Shown here: piece after piece, positions 31,420 through 41,243 of the stretch
Numbering within the stretch: position 1 is the first letter of the stretch
How the letters are laid out: every line of letters starts with the position of its first letter
Assembly: GCA_963775315.1 (NCBI GenBank)
Contig: CAVZIN010000012.1
Span: forward strand, 124,001 to 188,000
Direction of reading: 5' to 3'
From: CAWGHZ01 sp963775315
Lineage (GTDB): Bacteria; Pseudomonadota; Alphaproteobacteria; MPNO01; DASWLB01
DNA length: 64,000 nucleotides
Translations under genes and position numbers: made by a program
The notes under the pieces: model-generated
The model's input: only the letters and a program-made list of their open reading frames with translations
Database searches by the model: none
Told to the model about the DNA's origin: nothing

Positions 31420-31509
31420 ATGATCGTGAAGACGGTCCTTCTGCTCTATGCCGCCCTGTTCGCCGTGAGCCTGTTCGTGGATCACGGGCCCCATACCCTG
31501 CTGCAATAG
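31420..31509 (+). CDS. Possible 29-aa hydrophobic small protein
   Basis: A short open frame, MIVKTVLLLYAALFAVSLFV then a polar tail ending HTLLQ, would form a single transmembrane helix. There is no good ribosome site (GTGTGCCGCC precedes the ATG), so translation is uncertain. It sits in the 243-nt gap between the DUF2794 gene and the MFS gene. Confidence 0.3.
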   Translation: MIVKTVLLLYAALFAVSLFVDHGPHTLLQ

Positions 31510-31518
31510 CCGGCGCCC

Positions 31519-33498
31519 TCAGGCGCGCCCGTCCGGTGCCGCCGGCGGGACCGGCATCTCGCTGACCGCGGCCTCGGCCAGCCGGTCGAGCAGCCGGCGC
31601 ACCTCCGCATGCTGTTCCGGCCGCCAGGCGGCGACGATCTCGGCCAGCGCCTCGCGCCCGCCCGCCACCAGCCGCTCGCGCGCCGCCCGACCGCCGGGGG
31701 TGAGGGCGAGCGTGCCGTCCGGCTGGCGCAAAACCAGCCCGCGCGCGGAAAGGGCGCGAAGCGGCGGGCGCAGCCGGTCGCGCGACAGGCCCAGCTCGGC
31801 GGCAAGGTCCGCCGGACGGCGCGCGTCGCGCTCGCCCAGCCGGGCCAGAGTCCAGAGCTCCGCCTCGCCGAGCGCGAGGCCGGCGCGTGCCGCCAGCCCC
31901 GCATAGATGCGCCAGCGGTTCTCGCGCCGGGCAAGCCGGCCGACGATGCTTTCGAGCTCGTCGAGCGAGGTCGCGTCGTGCGGCATGGCGAACGCCTCGC
32001 CGACGCCGCCGGGCGACGCGACGCGCCGCAGCGGCTGCTCGCGCAGGAGCCAGGTGAGCGCGAAGGCGACGGCGGAGAACCCTGCCGCCATCACGAACAC
32101 CGGGAGCAGCGCCGCGACAAAGGCGGCGAGATAGGCCTCGCGTGCCGGCCCCGCGAGCCCCTGAAGCGCAACCGGCCCCGCCTCCGCCGGCAGCGTCGCG
32201 CCGGGCCCGATGGTCGCGGCGAGCTGCGCCTGGAGGAGGTTCGCGAAGATCGCGCCGAACAGCGAGACTCCGACCGAGCCGCCGATCGAGCGGAACAGGC
32301 TGGCCGCCGACGTGGCGACGCCGAGATGCTCGTAATCGACCGCGTTCTGCACCGCGAGCACCAGCACCTGCATCACCATGCCGAGCCCGAGTCCGAGCAA
32401 CGCGGCGTAAAGCGAGGCGGTCACCAGCGACGTGTCGACGCCGAGCTGCGAAAGGAGCCCGAGCGCGACCGTCGAGATCGCGGTGCCCGCGACCGGGAAT
32501 AGCTTATAGCGGCCGTAATGCGTGATCAGCCGGCCGCTGGCGATGGACGAGATCAGCATGCCGCCCATCATCGGCGCGAGCTGCAAGCCGGAGCCGGTGG
32601 GGCTCGCCCCCTTCACGACCTGGAGGTAGAGCGGCAAATAGGTCACCGAGCCGAACATGGCGAGCCCGACCACGAGGCTGACCGCGTTCGCCACCGTGAA
32701 CACCCGGTCGCGGAACAGGACCAATGGCAGGATCGGCGCCGGGGCGCGCGCCTCGACCGCGATCAGGAGGGCGAACAGGACGAGGCACAGCGCGACGAGC
32801 CCGAGGCTGGTCGGCGACGTCCAGGGGAACACGGTGCCGCCGAGGCTGGTGAACAGCACCAGCGACGACAGCGCGCCGGCGAGCAGCGCCGCGCCCGCAT
32901 AGTCGATCTCGCGCGCGCGCCGCGCGAACGGCGCGCGGAACACGATCCCGATCACCGCCAGCGCCGCGAGCCCGGTCGGCAGGTTGATGTAGAAGATCCA
33001 GCGCCAGGAGAGCGAATCGACCAGGAACCCGCCGAGCAGCGGGCCCAGCACGGACGACACCCCGAACGTCGCGCCGAAAATGCCCTGGTAGCGGCCACGC
33101 TCGCGCGGCGGCACCAAATCGCCCACGATGGCGAGCGTCGTCACCATCAGCCCGCCGCCGCCGAGCCCTTGCAGCGCGCGAAAGGCGATCAGCTCGGGCA
33201 TCGAGCGCGCGACCCCGCAGAGCGCCGAGCCGATGAGGAACAGCACGATGGCCGCCTGCAGCACCGACTTGCGGCCGTACAGATCGCCGAGCTTGCCGTA
33301 GATCGGCCCGACCACCGTGGTCGCCAGCAGGTAGGCGGTCACCACCCAGGACAAATGCGCGAGCCCGCCGAGCTCGCCCACGATGGTCGGCAGCGCGGTC
33401 GAGACGATGGTCTGGTCGAGCGAGGCGAGAAAAACCACCAGAACCAGCGCGGCGAATACCGTGCCCACGCGGGGCTGCGCCGGAGCGGCTTCGGCCAT
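31519..33498 (-). CDS. DHA2-type MFS exporter with C-terminal MarR-like winged helix
   Basis: A 659-aa protein. Residues about 10-510 are a 14-helix drug:H+ antiporter of the EmrB/QacA type, with FLASLDQTIVSTALPTI in helix 1 and GKLGDLYGRKSV after helix 2. The remaining ~140 residues look like a MarR-type winged helix: ELWTLARLGERDARRPADLA, ELGLSRDRLRPPLRALSARG and a wing LVLRQPDGTLALTPGGR. The exporter may thus carry its own sensor or regulatory domain in the cytosol. The ATG at 33498 is in a plausible context; upstream Met at 33663 lacks support. Confidence 0.88.
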   Translation of the reverse strand: MAEAAPAQPRVGTVFAALVLVVFLASLDQTIVSTALPTIVGELGGLAHLSWVVTAYLLATTVVGPIYGKLGDLYGRKSVLQAAIVLFLIGSALCGVARSMPELIAFRALQGLGGGGLMVTTLAIVGDLVPPRERGRYQGIFGATFGVSSVLGPLLGGFLVDSLSWRWIFYINLPTGLAALAVIGIVFRAPFARRAREIDYAGAALLAGALSSLVLFTSLGGTVFPWTSPTSLGLVALCLVLFALLIAVEARAPAPILPLVLFRDRVFTVANAVSLVVGLAMFGSVTYLPLYLQVVKGASPTGSGLQLAPMMGGMLISSIASGRLITHYGRYKLFPVAGTAISTVALGLLSQLGVDTSLVTASLYAALLGLGLGMVMQVLVLAVQNAVDYEHLGVATSAASLFRSIGGSVGVSLFGAIFANLLQAQLAATIGPGATLPAEAGPVALQGLAGPAREAYLAAFVAALLPVFVMAAGFSAVAFALTWLLREQPLRRVASPGGVGEAFAMPHDATSLDELESIVGRLARRENRWRIYAGLAARAGLALGEAELWTLARLGERDARRPADLAAELGLSRDRLRPPLRALSARGLVLRQPDGTLALTPGGRAARERLVAGGREALAEIVAAWRPEQHAEVRRLLDRLAEAAVSEMPVPPAAPDGRA

Positions 33499-33654
33499 CG
33501 TTAGAGACCGTGCGCGGTCCGGGCGCGGTCGTGGTCGCGCGGCCGCGCGCGGGTGCGGGCGTCGCAGGCAATTCCACGGAGGATGAGGACGATTGGCACT
33601 GGCGATTTCCGACCGACGGGGTGGAGCGCCCGCCGAATGGGCGCCGCCTCGAAC

Positions 33655-33676
33655 ACTGGGCAACCCGCCCAGTATA
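33655..33676 (-). promoter_or_regulatory. Palindrome next to a -10-like box upstream of the MFS gene
   Basis: ACTGGGC-AACCC-GCCCAGT is a perfect 7-bp inverted repeat. On the minus strand it directly follows and overlaps TATACT (33671-33676), so a bound repressor could block start of MFS transcription about 155-170 nt upstream of its ATG. A TetR/MarR-type operator is the likely class, by inference only. Confidence 0.45.
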
Positions 33677-33860
33677 CAGTCCCGTCAACGGCACGGCGAA
33701 GGTCAGGTTCCGGGCGGCTTCCCCCGGCTTCCCTGGTGTTCACCCGCGGGAGACCGTGGACCGGAGGGCCTTGGCCGGATCGGGGGCCCGCGTCGTCGCC
33801 GATTACGAGCCAGCGCCCGGCCGCACCGCGAGGCTCGTCTTCGACATCATCGCCGCACCT

Positions 33861-33873
33861 ACTCCCACTCGAT
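33861..33873. mobile_element. attL: 13-bp direct repeat of the guaA 3' end
   Basis: ACTCCCACTCGAT is identical to the 13 bases at 51,600-51,612 that encode the last residues of guaA (ATCGAGTGGGAGT on the minus strand); after one mismatch GTC also matches. It marks the left end of the integrated island. Confidence 0.8.
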
Positions 33874-34070
33874 GGTCAACTGGTTTGAGTTCGCGTTGTA
33901 ACTATTGGGCTTTCTGCTCAGCGCCCTAAACCCCATACCAACTGCGATACCACCAAGGTAAGGACGCTGGATTCGTCAGATTCTATATAGCGATCCTTCC
34001 CGCCATAAGCGCGTTCGCATCATAAACGAGCGCCGCGAGAATGCAGACCAAAAGAAGCGGGATTGTGCTC

Positions 34071-36134
34071 TTATAGCGACACCCCTTCAAGGCGCGCCTT
34101 CTCGAGCGTCTCGATAAGCACGGCGCACTGCTTCTCGGTCGGGATCTTCGCTGGCATCTGCATGGCGATGTCGAGGATTCCTGCTTCCTTGGTCGAGAGC
34201 AGTTTGCGGGCTGAAAGCACCTTGCGAACCTTGGCCCATTCATCTGCTGCAATGCCAAGAACGCGGCTTTGGGCTTCGATGCCGTTATCCATCTTCTGCG
34301 TCTTCTTCGCGCTGTGAACCTCCGAGGCGCGATCCTCAGCCGACAACAACTCGTCGGTGAACTCCTCTGACAGGAGCTGCTCGAATTTGTCGAGCTTGCC
34401 CTGTAGGCCCGTCCAGCAGGCGTCTTTTTTGCACCACTCGGAGATGTTAGAGATGCCCGCAGGCGGGCGGATAATTTCCTCATTCACCGCGTTGGAGATG
34501 TCGGCCAGCGCCCGTTCAAAGGTGCCATTGATGCCCTGGGCATTCCAGACGCGGCCATAGTCGATGGCTTTGCCCTGGCGGCGCACGATCTCGCTGATGA
34601 CGGCCAGCGTGTAGGCAACGATGTTGGCACGGTAGCCCCCATTGTACCAAGGCTGAGCCGAAACCAGTTTTTCGCAAGCTCGGAAGATGAGGGCTCGCGC
34701 AACGATCCGTTTGAAATAGAACTCATTGAAGCCGTCCGACGACTTTTTCCACTCCGCCCCGATCCGCGCGGCGTAGCGGGCGAAGTTCTTCTGCGCGCCG
34801 AGGTTCACCCATTTCGGATGGTCATCCCAGACGTTCTCGAACTTCGCGAGGTCGGTCTTCGTGAACATCTGGGGCTTGGGATTTTCAGCCTTGAAGCGTC
34901 GCTGCTCCGCCGGCGTCAGCTTCGCCTGCGCGTCGGCGTATTGCCCGCGCGCACGCTCATAGAACCACTTCGTCTCGCGCTGCGCGCCCTGCTGCGCGGG
35001 CGCCCAGAGACGACGCGAGAAGCCCTGCATGCGCACGTGGAACGGGCTGTTGGAGAAGAAGTCCGCCGCGTTCACCCGGTTCTGGGTGTTGGCGTATTCC
35101 GAGATGAGCGGGACGACCGTGTCGCTCTCCTCGCTGTCGATCACCGACAGCTTCATCTGCACGAAGATACCGTTGAGCTTCGCCTTGTCACGGCGCTTCG
35201 TGTGGAAGAGAGACGCCGTCGTCTGCCCACCGTTGACGATCTGGAGATCGACGATCCGGGTGATGACGAGGCCCTCCGGCCCCTTCTTCGTCTCGACGCT
35301 CTGCGCCGTGGCAGTGATGCCGTTGTTGTACGCGAAGAACATCGAAGGCTCGTTGATGATCGTCGCCCGGATGCCTTGGTTGACCTTACCCCTGGCCTGG
35401 AGAAAACAGCGCACATTCTGCTCAAGAAGCTGGGCGCCGAATTTTCCATAGAGCGTCGCCAGAACGTCGGCCGGCATGACGATGAGATACGACGGAAAGG
35501 CGTCTGACCCCAGGTGCGCCGGCAGACAGGAGATGCCCGCACCGAACATCGCCTCGAAGTCCAGATCGAGCGCCTCCTTGTGGCTGCGTGAGCTGCGCTG
35601 GCGGAAGAGCCTTGAGATGTCCCAGATGTGATAGCTGGCAGGTACGCCGCAGACTTCACCATCGGGCATGCTCTGAAGCCGGTCGCTGAGCGTGCGTTCC
35701 GAAACAAGGATCAGATTGATCCGCCGGAGCTGCCCCTTTCGGTCTGCTATCTGGCGGGCAAGGCCGTATTCCGGCGAGGTGACTTCCAGCTCCTTCGCCA
35801 AATCCTTTCGGAGGGAGGCTTCAAAGAAGGAGGTGAGACGTTTGAAGGCCGCCTCAACGTCGGTGCGGGTGAGCGAGGCAAGCTCCTGCCGACACTCGAA
35901 ATCGGCCACGAACAGCTCAAGTCCCCCCTCGTCGTCGAACCAGTAGCCATCGACACGCATGCCTCGCTGGGCACGGTAGTGGCAGAACTCGAAGCCCTCG
36001 ACGAAGCCGGTTTCGACCAGTTCGTCACCCACGCCCTCCATGAAGGCGGCGAGTTGAAAGGCGCTGTTCGCCTCCGCCCCAGCGAGCATCTCCTGCCGGA
36101 AGTCGTGAAAGAAATCCTCCGCCGTCAGCTCCAC
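34071..36134 (-). CDS. AIPR family protein (abortive-infection/phage-resistance)
   Basis: A 687-aa cytosolic protein with the AIPR domain. Diagnostic motifs are FAYNNGITATA (about 267-277) and IVNGGQTTASL (about 299-309). AIPR proteins are known from lactococcal abortive infection and from predicted defence islands; their biochemical action is not settled. It is the last gene of the operon, directly following the DUF4420 nuclease stop. No frame break is seen. Its stop is 198 nt from attL. Confidence 0.88.
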   Translation of the reverse strand: MELTAEDFFHDFRQEMLAGAEANSAFQLAAFMEGVGDELVETGFVEGFEFCHYRAQRGMRVDGYWFDDEGGLELFVADFECRQELASLTRTDVEAAFKRLTSFFEASLRKDLAKELEVTSPEYGLARQIADRKGQLRRINLILVSERTLSDRLQSMPDGEVCGVPASYHIWDISRLFRQRSSRSHKEALDLDFEAMFGAGISCLPAHLGSDAFPSYLIVMPADVLATLYGKFGAQLLEQNVRCFLQARGKVNQGIRATIINEPSMFFAYNNGITATAQSVETKKGPEGLVITRIVDLQIVNGGQTTASLFHTKRRDKAKLNGIFVQMKLSVIDSEESDTVVPLISEYANTQNRVNAADFFSNSPFHVRMQGFSRRLWAPAQQGAQRETKWFYERARGQYADAQAKLTPAEQRRFKAENPKPQMFTKTDLAKFENVWDDHPKWVNLGAQKNFARYAARIGAEWKKSSDGFNEFYFKRIVARALIFRACEKLVSAQPWYNGGYRANIVAYTLAVISEIVRRQGKAIDYGRVWNAQGINGTFERALADISNAVNEEIIRPPAGISNISEWCKKDACWTGLQGKLDKFEQLLSEEFTDELLSAEDRASEVHSAKKTQKMDNGIEAQSRVLGIAADEWAKVRKVLSARKLLSTKEAGILDIAMQMPAKIPTEKQCAVLIETLEKARLEGVSL

Positions 36135-37106
36135 TCAATCCCCCTTCAGCACCTCGTCGTTGCCCACCTCGAAGTCCTTCATCGCTTCGAGTTCGATTTC
36201 GTATGAAACCCGCGCGATGCCCGAAGGCAGCTCCGCGCGCACCAGACGCGGAAACGCCCCCTCGACACGGTAGGTTTGACGATCCGCTACGACAAATTCG
36301 GGCGTATCGTAGGCGGCGATCGGCAGATAGCCGAAGTCCGCCAGCTTCTGTGAGAACTGCTCCAGCGCATCGCCGTCGCCGAGTTCACTTTCGATCATCT
36401 CCACCAGCGCATTCAGCGAAAGTGCGCCGGAATTGTCGGCAGCGGCGGTAAGTTTGTGCGTCACAAGAAACAGGTCGTCGAGGACGGTCGCGAGCTGATC
36501 TTCAGATGAAATCCGCACCGTGTTGCGATCGCGACCCAAAAGCGATTTCACCTCGACCGCCGTGTTGCCGAAGATGAAGTCCTGCTGAATCTTGTCGTCG
36601 CCCGTCCAGGCATCGACGGTCGCGGCCGATGTCAGCCGTCGGGCATAGAGCGCGCGCATATACTGGAGTTCGGCCCAGAGGCCGCGAACTTCTTCGTCGG
36701 AGAGCCGGCGCGATTTGCGCGCAGCGAGGAACGCGCGCCAGCGGCGGATATGCGTGAGACTGACGGCAAGGGCCTCCGGCGACGCGGTGGCGGGTTCCAG
36801 GGCATTGACCAGTGTCTGGCAGAGGCCTGCAAAGAGATCCTGATCGACGTTGCGATCAAGTGTCAGGACAAGACGTTGCTGCCCAGTTACTTCGCCTTCA
36901 CGGAGATCGACTTTGATGCCGTAAAGATCCACGACGCCCCGTCGGAACTCCTCCGCGAAATCACCTTCGAGCTCGACGATGAGAAGGCAGCGCCCCGACG
37001 TATCCCGGCCCCAGAATAGGGGAATGACGCCAGGCGCTGCGACCTTGCGGACGGTGTAGTCTGTCGTTGGTATTCCGATCTCATCCCAGGGGAGGCGGCT
37101 ACTCAT
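36135..37106 (-). CDS. PD-(D/E)XK motif protein (DUF4420)
   Basis: A 323-aa predicted restriction-like endonuclease. The likely metal-binding core is E146 (GLWAELQYM), D176 (QQDFIFGN) and E185-V-K187 (TAVEVKS), the usual E...D-(D/E)-x-K pattern. DUF4420 proteins occur next to Z1 and MORC-like ATPases in predicted restriction systems, where they would be the DNA-cutting subunit. The ATG at 37106 has GGAGGA upstream and overlaps the Z1 stop by 8 nt. The AIPR gene begins immediately after it. Confidence 0.88.
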   Translation of the reverse strand: MSSRLPWDEIGIPTTDYTVRKVAAPGVIPLFWGRDTSGRCLLIVELEGDFAEEFRRGVVDLYGIKVDLREGEVTGQQRLVLTLDRNVDQDLFAGLCQTLVNALEPATASPEALAVSLTHIRRWRAFLAARKSRRLSDEEVRGLWAELQYMRALYARRLTSAATVDAWTGDDKIQQDFIFGNTAVEVKSLLGRDRNTVRISSEDQLATVLDDLFLVTHKLTAAADNSGALSLNALVEMIESELGDGDALEQFSQKLADFGYLPIAAYDTPEFVVADRQTYRVEGAFPRLVRAELPSGIARVSYEIELEAMKDFEVGNDEVLKGD

Positions 37107-39768
37107 CGTAGTCCTCCTCTTCATCCGGATCGTCATCCATCGGGCCGTACATTTGTTCGATCCAGAGCTTGTTCGCGACGATCTCAACCGTCCGGCCGAA
37201 TAGCCCGTCGGGGAAGCTGACGCCGAAGGCCGGAATGCGGCCTGTGACGTCCGGATTTCCAGTGGGTGCCAGGACGTGGATCATCAACAACGGCTTCTTG
37301 CGCACCACGCGATAGTGGTAGTCGGACGGCGCTTTGTCCTTGCTCTCGTTGGTCTCATCCGCCGCTGCATTGGCAACCGCGGCTGCGAGCTGCGTCGGCG
37401 TCAGGCCAAGTTTCTCGTCTCCGCGACTGGCGACGCGATACTTGTTCAGAATCCAACCGCCATCCTTCACGCCCTTCGTAGACGCTACACGTTCCTGGGC
37501 GCCTAGCGTGAAATCTGTCTCGCTTTCGCCACCCTTGTCGCCAGAGATCAGGAGGACGTCGGCAACAGGATGCACGTCCTTGATCTGGTCGAGATAGCTC
37601 ATAATCAGCGCCTTGATCGGCGCGAAGTCCTTGTGAATTTTGAAGGCGCCGATGAAGTCCTGCATGATCTCCTGATCGACGTCGTGGACGACCCAGCCTT
37701 TGGTGGTTGGCGTGACCGACTTGCCGAAACCGTCGCTCCAGAACTTCGAGATCAGCTTTTCATTGTCCTCGTTCGGACCTCGCGCGGTCGGGACCTTCCA
37801 GCTCTCCATCAGCTTGCCGGTCAGGTTCTGGCTGACCGAGATCTTCTGACCCATGCGCATCTTGTTGGCCGCGGTGACCATCAGACTGTCAGGATGCGAC
37901 TGCACATAGAGACCGAACTGCTCGGGGGTCATGTTGGCCCGTCGCATCCGCTTGATCTGCTCGCGCAGCTCTTCCGTCGCTTCCGAGATGTGGCCGTACC
38001 AATTGATTGAGTCGCGGGAGAGGTAGACCCGGCAGAGGTCCTCGAAGTTCGGCCGGTAGCCGAACCATCGGCCCATCTGGAGCAGCGTGTCGTACATCCG
38101 CGTGTTTCTGTACATGTAGCTAACGGTCAGCCCGTCGAGCGTAAGACCGCGAGAGAGGCTGAGGCCGCCGATTGCAATGGCGGTGAGGCCGACGCCTTCC
38201 TTCTCGTACTTCTTGTAGTCGAGCTGCTCGTCACTCTTGCTGTTCACGACATAGAGCCGGAGGTGATCGAAGGTGCTGAAAAGCGCCTTGCGGACCTCGG
38301 CCCAGGTGAAGCCGCAGACCGCGTACTGGGTGTCATACGCGGCCTTGAGGCCGCACATATATTCATCGGTCTCAGAAGCCGGCAGGGGTTTCGCGTAGTT
38401 CGCTTTGACTGCGGCGAAAATCTTCTTCTGCCGCTCGCTGATGAAGTCGCGGACGATGCGCTGCGTGGCAACGAAGCGCGAGACGTTGATCAGCATCGTG
38501 CAGTGCTTGGTGGTCTGGCCGCGCAGGTTACGGATTGCACGTGCGACGATGAACTCGTTCAGAGCGCCATAGAGGCTGGGCGGAAGCTCCGGAACGGAAT
38601 CGCCGTTCTTATGGCCCATCGGGATAAAGTTTTCGCAGTCACGGATACTCTCAACGATGGTCGCGCTGCTGACCTCATCAAGGAACACCTTGTTGGGCCC
38701 GAAGTATGTGTTCGGCGGATCAAGGCTGTAGATGAAATGACGAGGGAACAGCTCCTCCCGGACGTCGTCGTCATAGGCATCCGGATTAATGAAGATGTTT
38801 GCGAACGGGGTCGCTGTATAGCCGACGTAACAGGATTTCGTGAACAGTCCCAGGACGCGCCGGATCATGGCGTTCGTCCTAGTCGGATTGATGTCCGGCT
38901 TGTTCGTGTTGATCGAAGCGTTGTCCGCTTCGTCGTCGATGAAGAGCATCGGAACGTCGCCGATGCGGCCGTCCCCCTGAGCGTTAAGTTCCTTCAACCA
39001 CTTGAAGAGAGATTCCAGCGTCCGGACGTTTTTCTTGATGACGATGATGATGGGCTTGCTGAAGTCGTTGATCTTCCATCCGCTCTTCGCGGCGGTCGTC
39101 GTATTGAAATCGTCGTTGATGTTAGTGAGCGTCGCCGGGTGGGGGTATTTGCCACCCAGTCCCACGCCGATGGTGATCCGGTTTGCAGGGTCGCTAGAGC
39201 GGCCGATAAACGCTTCGTCGATCCGCTCCTGCGTCTGTCTGCGCAGGTTGCTGTGGATGCCTGCGCTGACGATGATGAACTTATACCCGGCATCCGCCGC
39301 CTTCGCGATGACGCCTGTGTAGTTGGCGGTCTTGCCGGATTGAACGTGCCCGATCACCAAGCCGCGGCGGTTCCACGAACCCTCGCTGGTCGGGTCCTGA
39401 AGATGGCCAAGAATCCTGGTGCCGACGTCGCTGAGTGAGCGCACTACGGTCGGGTGCCACTTTTCTTTTTTCAGGAACTCTTCGTAGGCGTCTGAATAGG
39501 TCCAGGCGATCTCGCGTTTGTAGACCCACTCGTCATCGTGATCAGCCTCGTTGTCAATCAGTGAAACGCCGGCACCCATGCGAGTGTCGATGGCGATCAG
39601 CGCCTCTTCGATAATGTTGGTGAGGTCACCTGCGTAGCCGAAGACGGCCGCCAATTGCTTCGCCGTATTCTCGACATCGGCGCGGGTTGGAGGATCAGAG
39701 CGGTTTGCTAGCCCGGAGATGAGGGAACTGATGAAGTTCTTTTCCTGATCGGTTCGGCTGACACTCAT
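37099..39768 (-). CDS. Z1 domain-containing helicase-like ATPase
   Basis: An 889-aa protein of the Z1 family, predicted superfamily 2-type ATPases. Walker A is GHVQSGKTANY (about 140-150) and Walker B is FIDDEADN (about 276-283); a later LSLSRGLT segment resembles a conserved helicase motif. In MORC-linked restriction systems this is thought to move DNA or remodel the complex. The start ATG overlaps the MORC stop (ATGA), and the stop overlaps the DUF4420 start. The C-terminus is very acidic (DDDPDEEEDYDE). Confidence 0.9.
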   Translation of the reverse strand: MSVSRTDQEKNFISSLISGLANRSDPPTRADVENTAKQLAAVFGYAGDLTNIIEEALIAIDTRMGAGVSLIDNEADHDDEWVYKREIAWTYSDAYEEFLKKEKWHPTVVRSLSDVGTRILGHLQDPTSEGSWNRRGLVIGHVQSGKTANYTGVIAKAADAGYKFIIVSAGIHSNLRRQTQERIDEAFIGRSSDPANRITIGVGLGGKYPHPATLTNINDDFNTTTAAKSGWKINDFSKPIIIVIKKNVRTLESLFKWLKELNAQGDGRIGDVPMLFIDDEADNASINTNKPDINPTRTNAMIRRVLGLFTKSCYVGYTATPFANIFINPDAYDDDVREELFPRHFIYSLDPPNTYFGPNKVFLDEVSSATIVESIRDCENFIPMGHKNGDSVPELPPSLYGALNEFIVARAIRNLRGQTTKHCTMLINVSRFVATQRIVRDFISERQKKIFAAVKANYAKPLPASETDEYMCGLKAAYDTQYAVCGFTWAEVRKALFSTFDHLRLYVVNSKSDEQLDYKKYEKEGVGLTAIAIGGLSLSRGLTLDGLTVSYMYRNTRMYDTLLQMGRWFGYRPNFEDLCRVYLSRDSINWYGHISEATEELREQIKRMRRANMTPEQFGLYVQSHPDSLMVTAANKMRMGQKISVSQNLTGKLMESWKVPTARGPNEDNEKLISKFWSDGFGKSVTPTTKGWVVHDVDQEIMQDFIGAFKIHKDFAPIKALIMSYLDQIKDVHPVADVLLISGDKGGESETDFTLGAQERVASTKGVKDGGWILNKYRVASRGDEKLGLTPTQLAAAVANAAADETNESKDKAPSDYHYRVVRKKPLLMIHVLAPTGNPDVTGRIPAFGVSFPDGLFGRTVEIVANKLWIEQMYGPMDDDPDEEEDYDE

Positions 39769-41243
39769 ACAAACTCCTCGGCGATGAATTTCTCGGCGAG
39801 GTCCATGTGGGAATCAAACAGGTGCGTCGAACGCACGATTTCGCGGAATCCCCCGGCCCCGATAGTAGTGTTATCAGAAAAAGCATCCCTGAGTGCGCGA
39901 AGTCGCTCCAGCGCGACAACTTTTTCGTCGGGGGTCTGAGACACTTCCCGCGGATGGAGGGAGTAGTCCGAATAGATCATCTCGACCGGGATAGAGGCCC
40001 CGACGGCGTCGATCAAAAGGCCCAGAAGGCTTGCGTCGTCTGCGCTCAGCCGCGTCCGGAGTCGCTCAACAAGGGGATGACCTGTGTTGACCGCATAGCG
40101 GATGCGGCCGTGATCGGCATAGCGTTCCCACATGGGTGCGGTGACTTCATCGAACAGCTTCTGTCCACGACCGCGATGAACCGTCGTGCTCGCCCCGGTC
40201 ACCCGGCCGATGATCTGCTTCAGACGCTCGCGCACCGCCAGCGGCGGGCGGGCTCGGGACTTCTTGATGTCGATGGTCCAGGACTCATCGAGGCTGTTGG
40301 GGAAGTCGATCTGGACGCGGGCCAGCTTGGTCGCTTCGCCCTTGGGAATCAGGCGAAACCAGTCGCCCCAGGCCATCAGACGCCCGTTGCGGTAGATGTA
40401 GGCACCCTGATTAGAGATGAAGTCGCTGCGGCTCTGATAGAAGTCGTACTCCGATGCCGTGAGGTTGCTGTGATGGGGCAGGATGTACGGCTGCAACGTA
40501 ACCGTCTCGCCATCGACGGTTACGTAGTCCTCGGGGAGGTGACGGGTCGCCGTGTTCTTCCGGCAGAACGGGTCGAACGTTTGAACGGTATGCCCGTTGA
40601 GGGTGATTGCGATGCGTTTGCGGCCCTTCACCTCACCTGACAGGAAGCGGTGAAACACCAGCCCGAGGTGCCGTTCGACAACATCGAGTTTCTCGTTGAC
40701 GATCTCATCGCGGCGGCCTCCGCTCTCATCTTCAAACAGCCGATCGAGTTCTCGCCAGATGACCACCGTGCCGTGGTCCGCAAGCTGATCGACATGCGGC
40801 AGGGCGGCGATGTCCTGCTCGTTGAGGATCGACAGAATCCAGTCGTCCTCGCGGTCGATGCGGTCGAGATTCCACTCTGCACCGCTGAGTTGGCCCTTCT
40901 TCAGGCTGATGACGGTGAGGCTCCGGCACTGAGAGAATGATGCGGTCTTCAGACCGAGTCCGAACCGGCCAAGATCATGCGCCCCGCGTTTCGTCTTCGG
41001 GCTGGCGCTCCCGTGTTTCATCGCGTCGATCAACTCGGAGCGCGACATGCCCCGCCCGTTGTCGACGATCGCGAGATAGGGCGACGCCACCGCGATCTCG
41101 CATACGATATCGACCTTCGTGGCCTCTGCCGAAATGCTGTTGTCTATGAGGTCGGCGACTGCCGTCTCTAGCGAGTAGCCCAGGTCCCGCATGGATGCGG
41201 AGAGACAGGCGGCGCTTGGTGGGAGACGGTGATCCTCAGCCAT
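39765..41243 (-). CDS. MORC/MutL-like GHKL ATPase
   Basis: A 492-aa protein with a GHKL (Hsp90/MutL) ATPase fold. The N-box is ETAVADLIDNSISA (about 26-39), the G1 box DNGRGM (61-66) and the G2 box GRFGLGLKTASFSQ (92-105); an S5-like second domain should follow. Prokaryotic MORC-type ATPases of this form were described with Vsr, Z1 and DUF4420 genes in predicted restriction-modification systems. The chosen ATG 41243 overlaps the vsr stop by one base (TGATG). The upstream open frame to 41312 would overlap vsr. Confidence 0.9.
   Translation of the reverse strand: MAEDHRLPPSAACLSASMRDLGYSLETAVADLIDNSISAEATKVDIVCEIAVASPYLAIVDNGRGMSRSELIDAMKHGSASPKTKRGAHDLGRFGLGLKTASFSQCRSLTVISLKKGQLSGAEWNLDRIDREDDWILSILNEQDIAALPHVDQLADHGTVVIWRELDRLFEDESGGRRDEIVNEKLDVVERHLGLVFHRFLSGEVKGRKRIAITLNGHTVQTFDPFCRKNTATRHLPEDYVTVDGETVTLQPYILPHHSNLTASEYDFYQSRSDFISNQGAYIYRNGRLMAWGDWFRLIPKGEATKLARVQIDFPNSLDESWTIDIKKSRARPPLAVRERLKQIIGRVTGASTTVHRGRGQKLFDEVTAPMWERYADHGRIRYAVNTGHPLVERLRTRLSADDASLLGLLIDAVGASIPVEMIYSDYSLHPREVSQTPDEKVVALERLRALRDAFSDNTTIGAGGFREIVRSTHLFDSHMDLAEKFIAEEFV

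Larger units (their letters stand above)
33499..34070. other. Gap spanning the left end of the island
   Basis: No convincing gene. From 33,499 to 33,860 it is GC-rich host sequence with the leader of the MFS gene and the palindrome described separately; several short frames here look spurious. At 33,861 it changes to less GC-rich island sequence carrying attL and then non-coding DNA up to the AIPR stop at 34,071. Confidence 0.6.

Noticed and set aside
33510..33929. 139-codon frame upstream of the MFS gene
   Set aside because: Low-complexity composition, no ribosome site, and it crosses the attL boundary.
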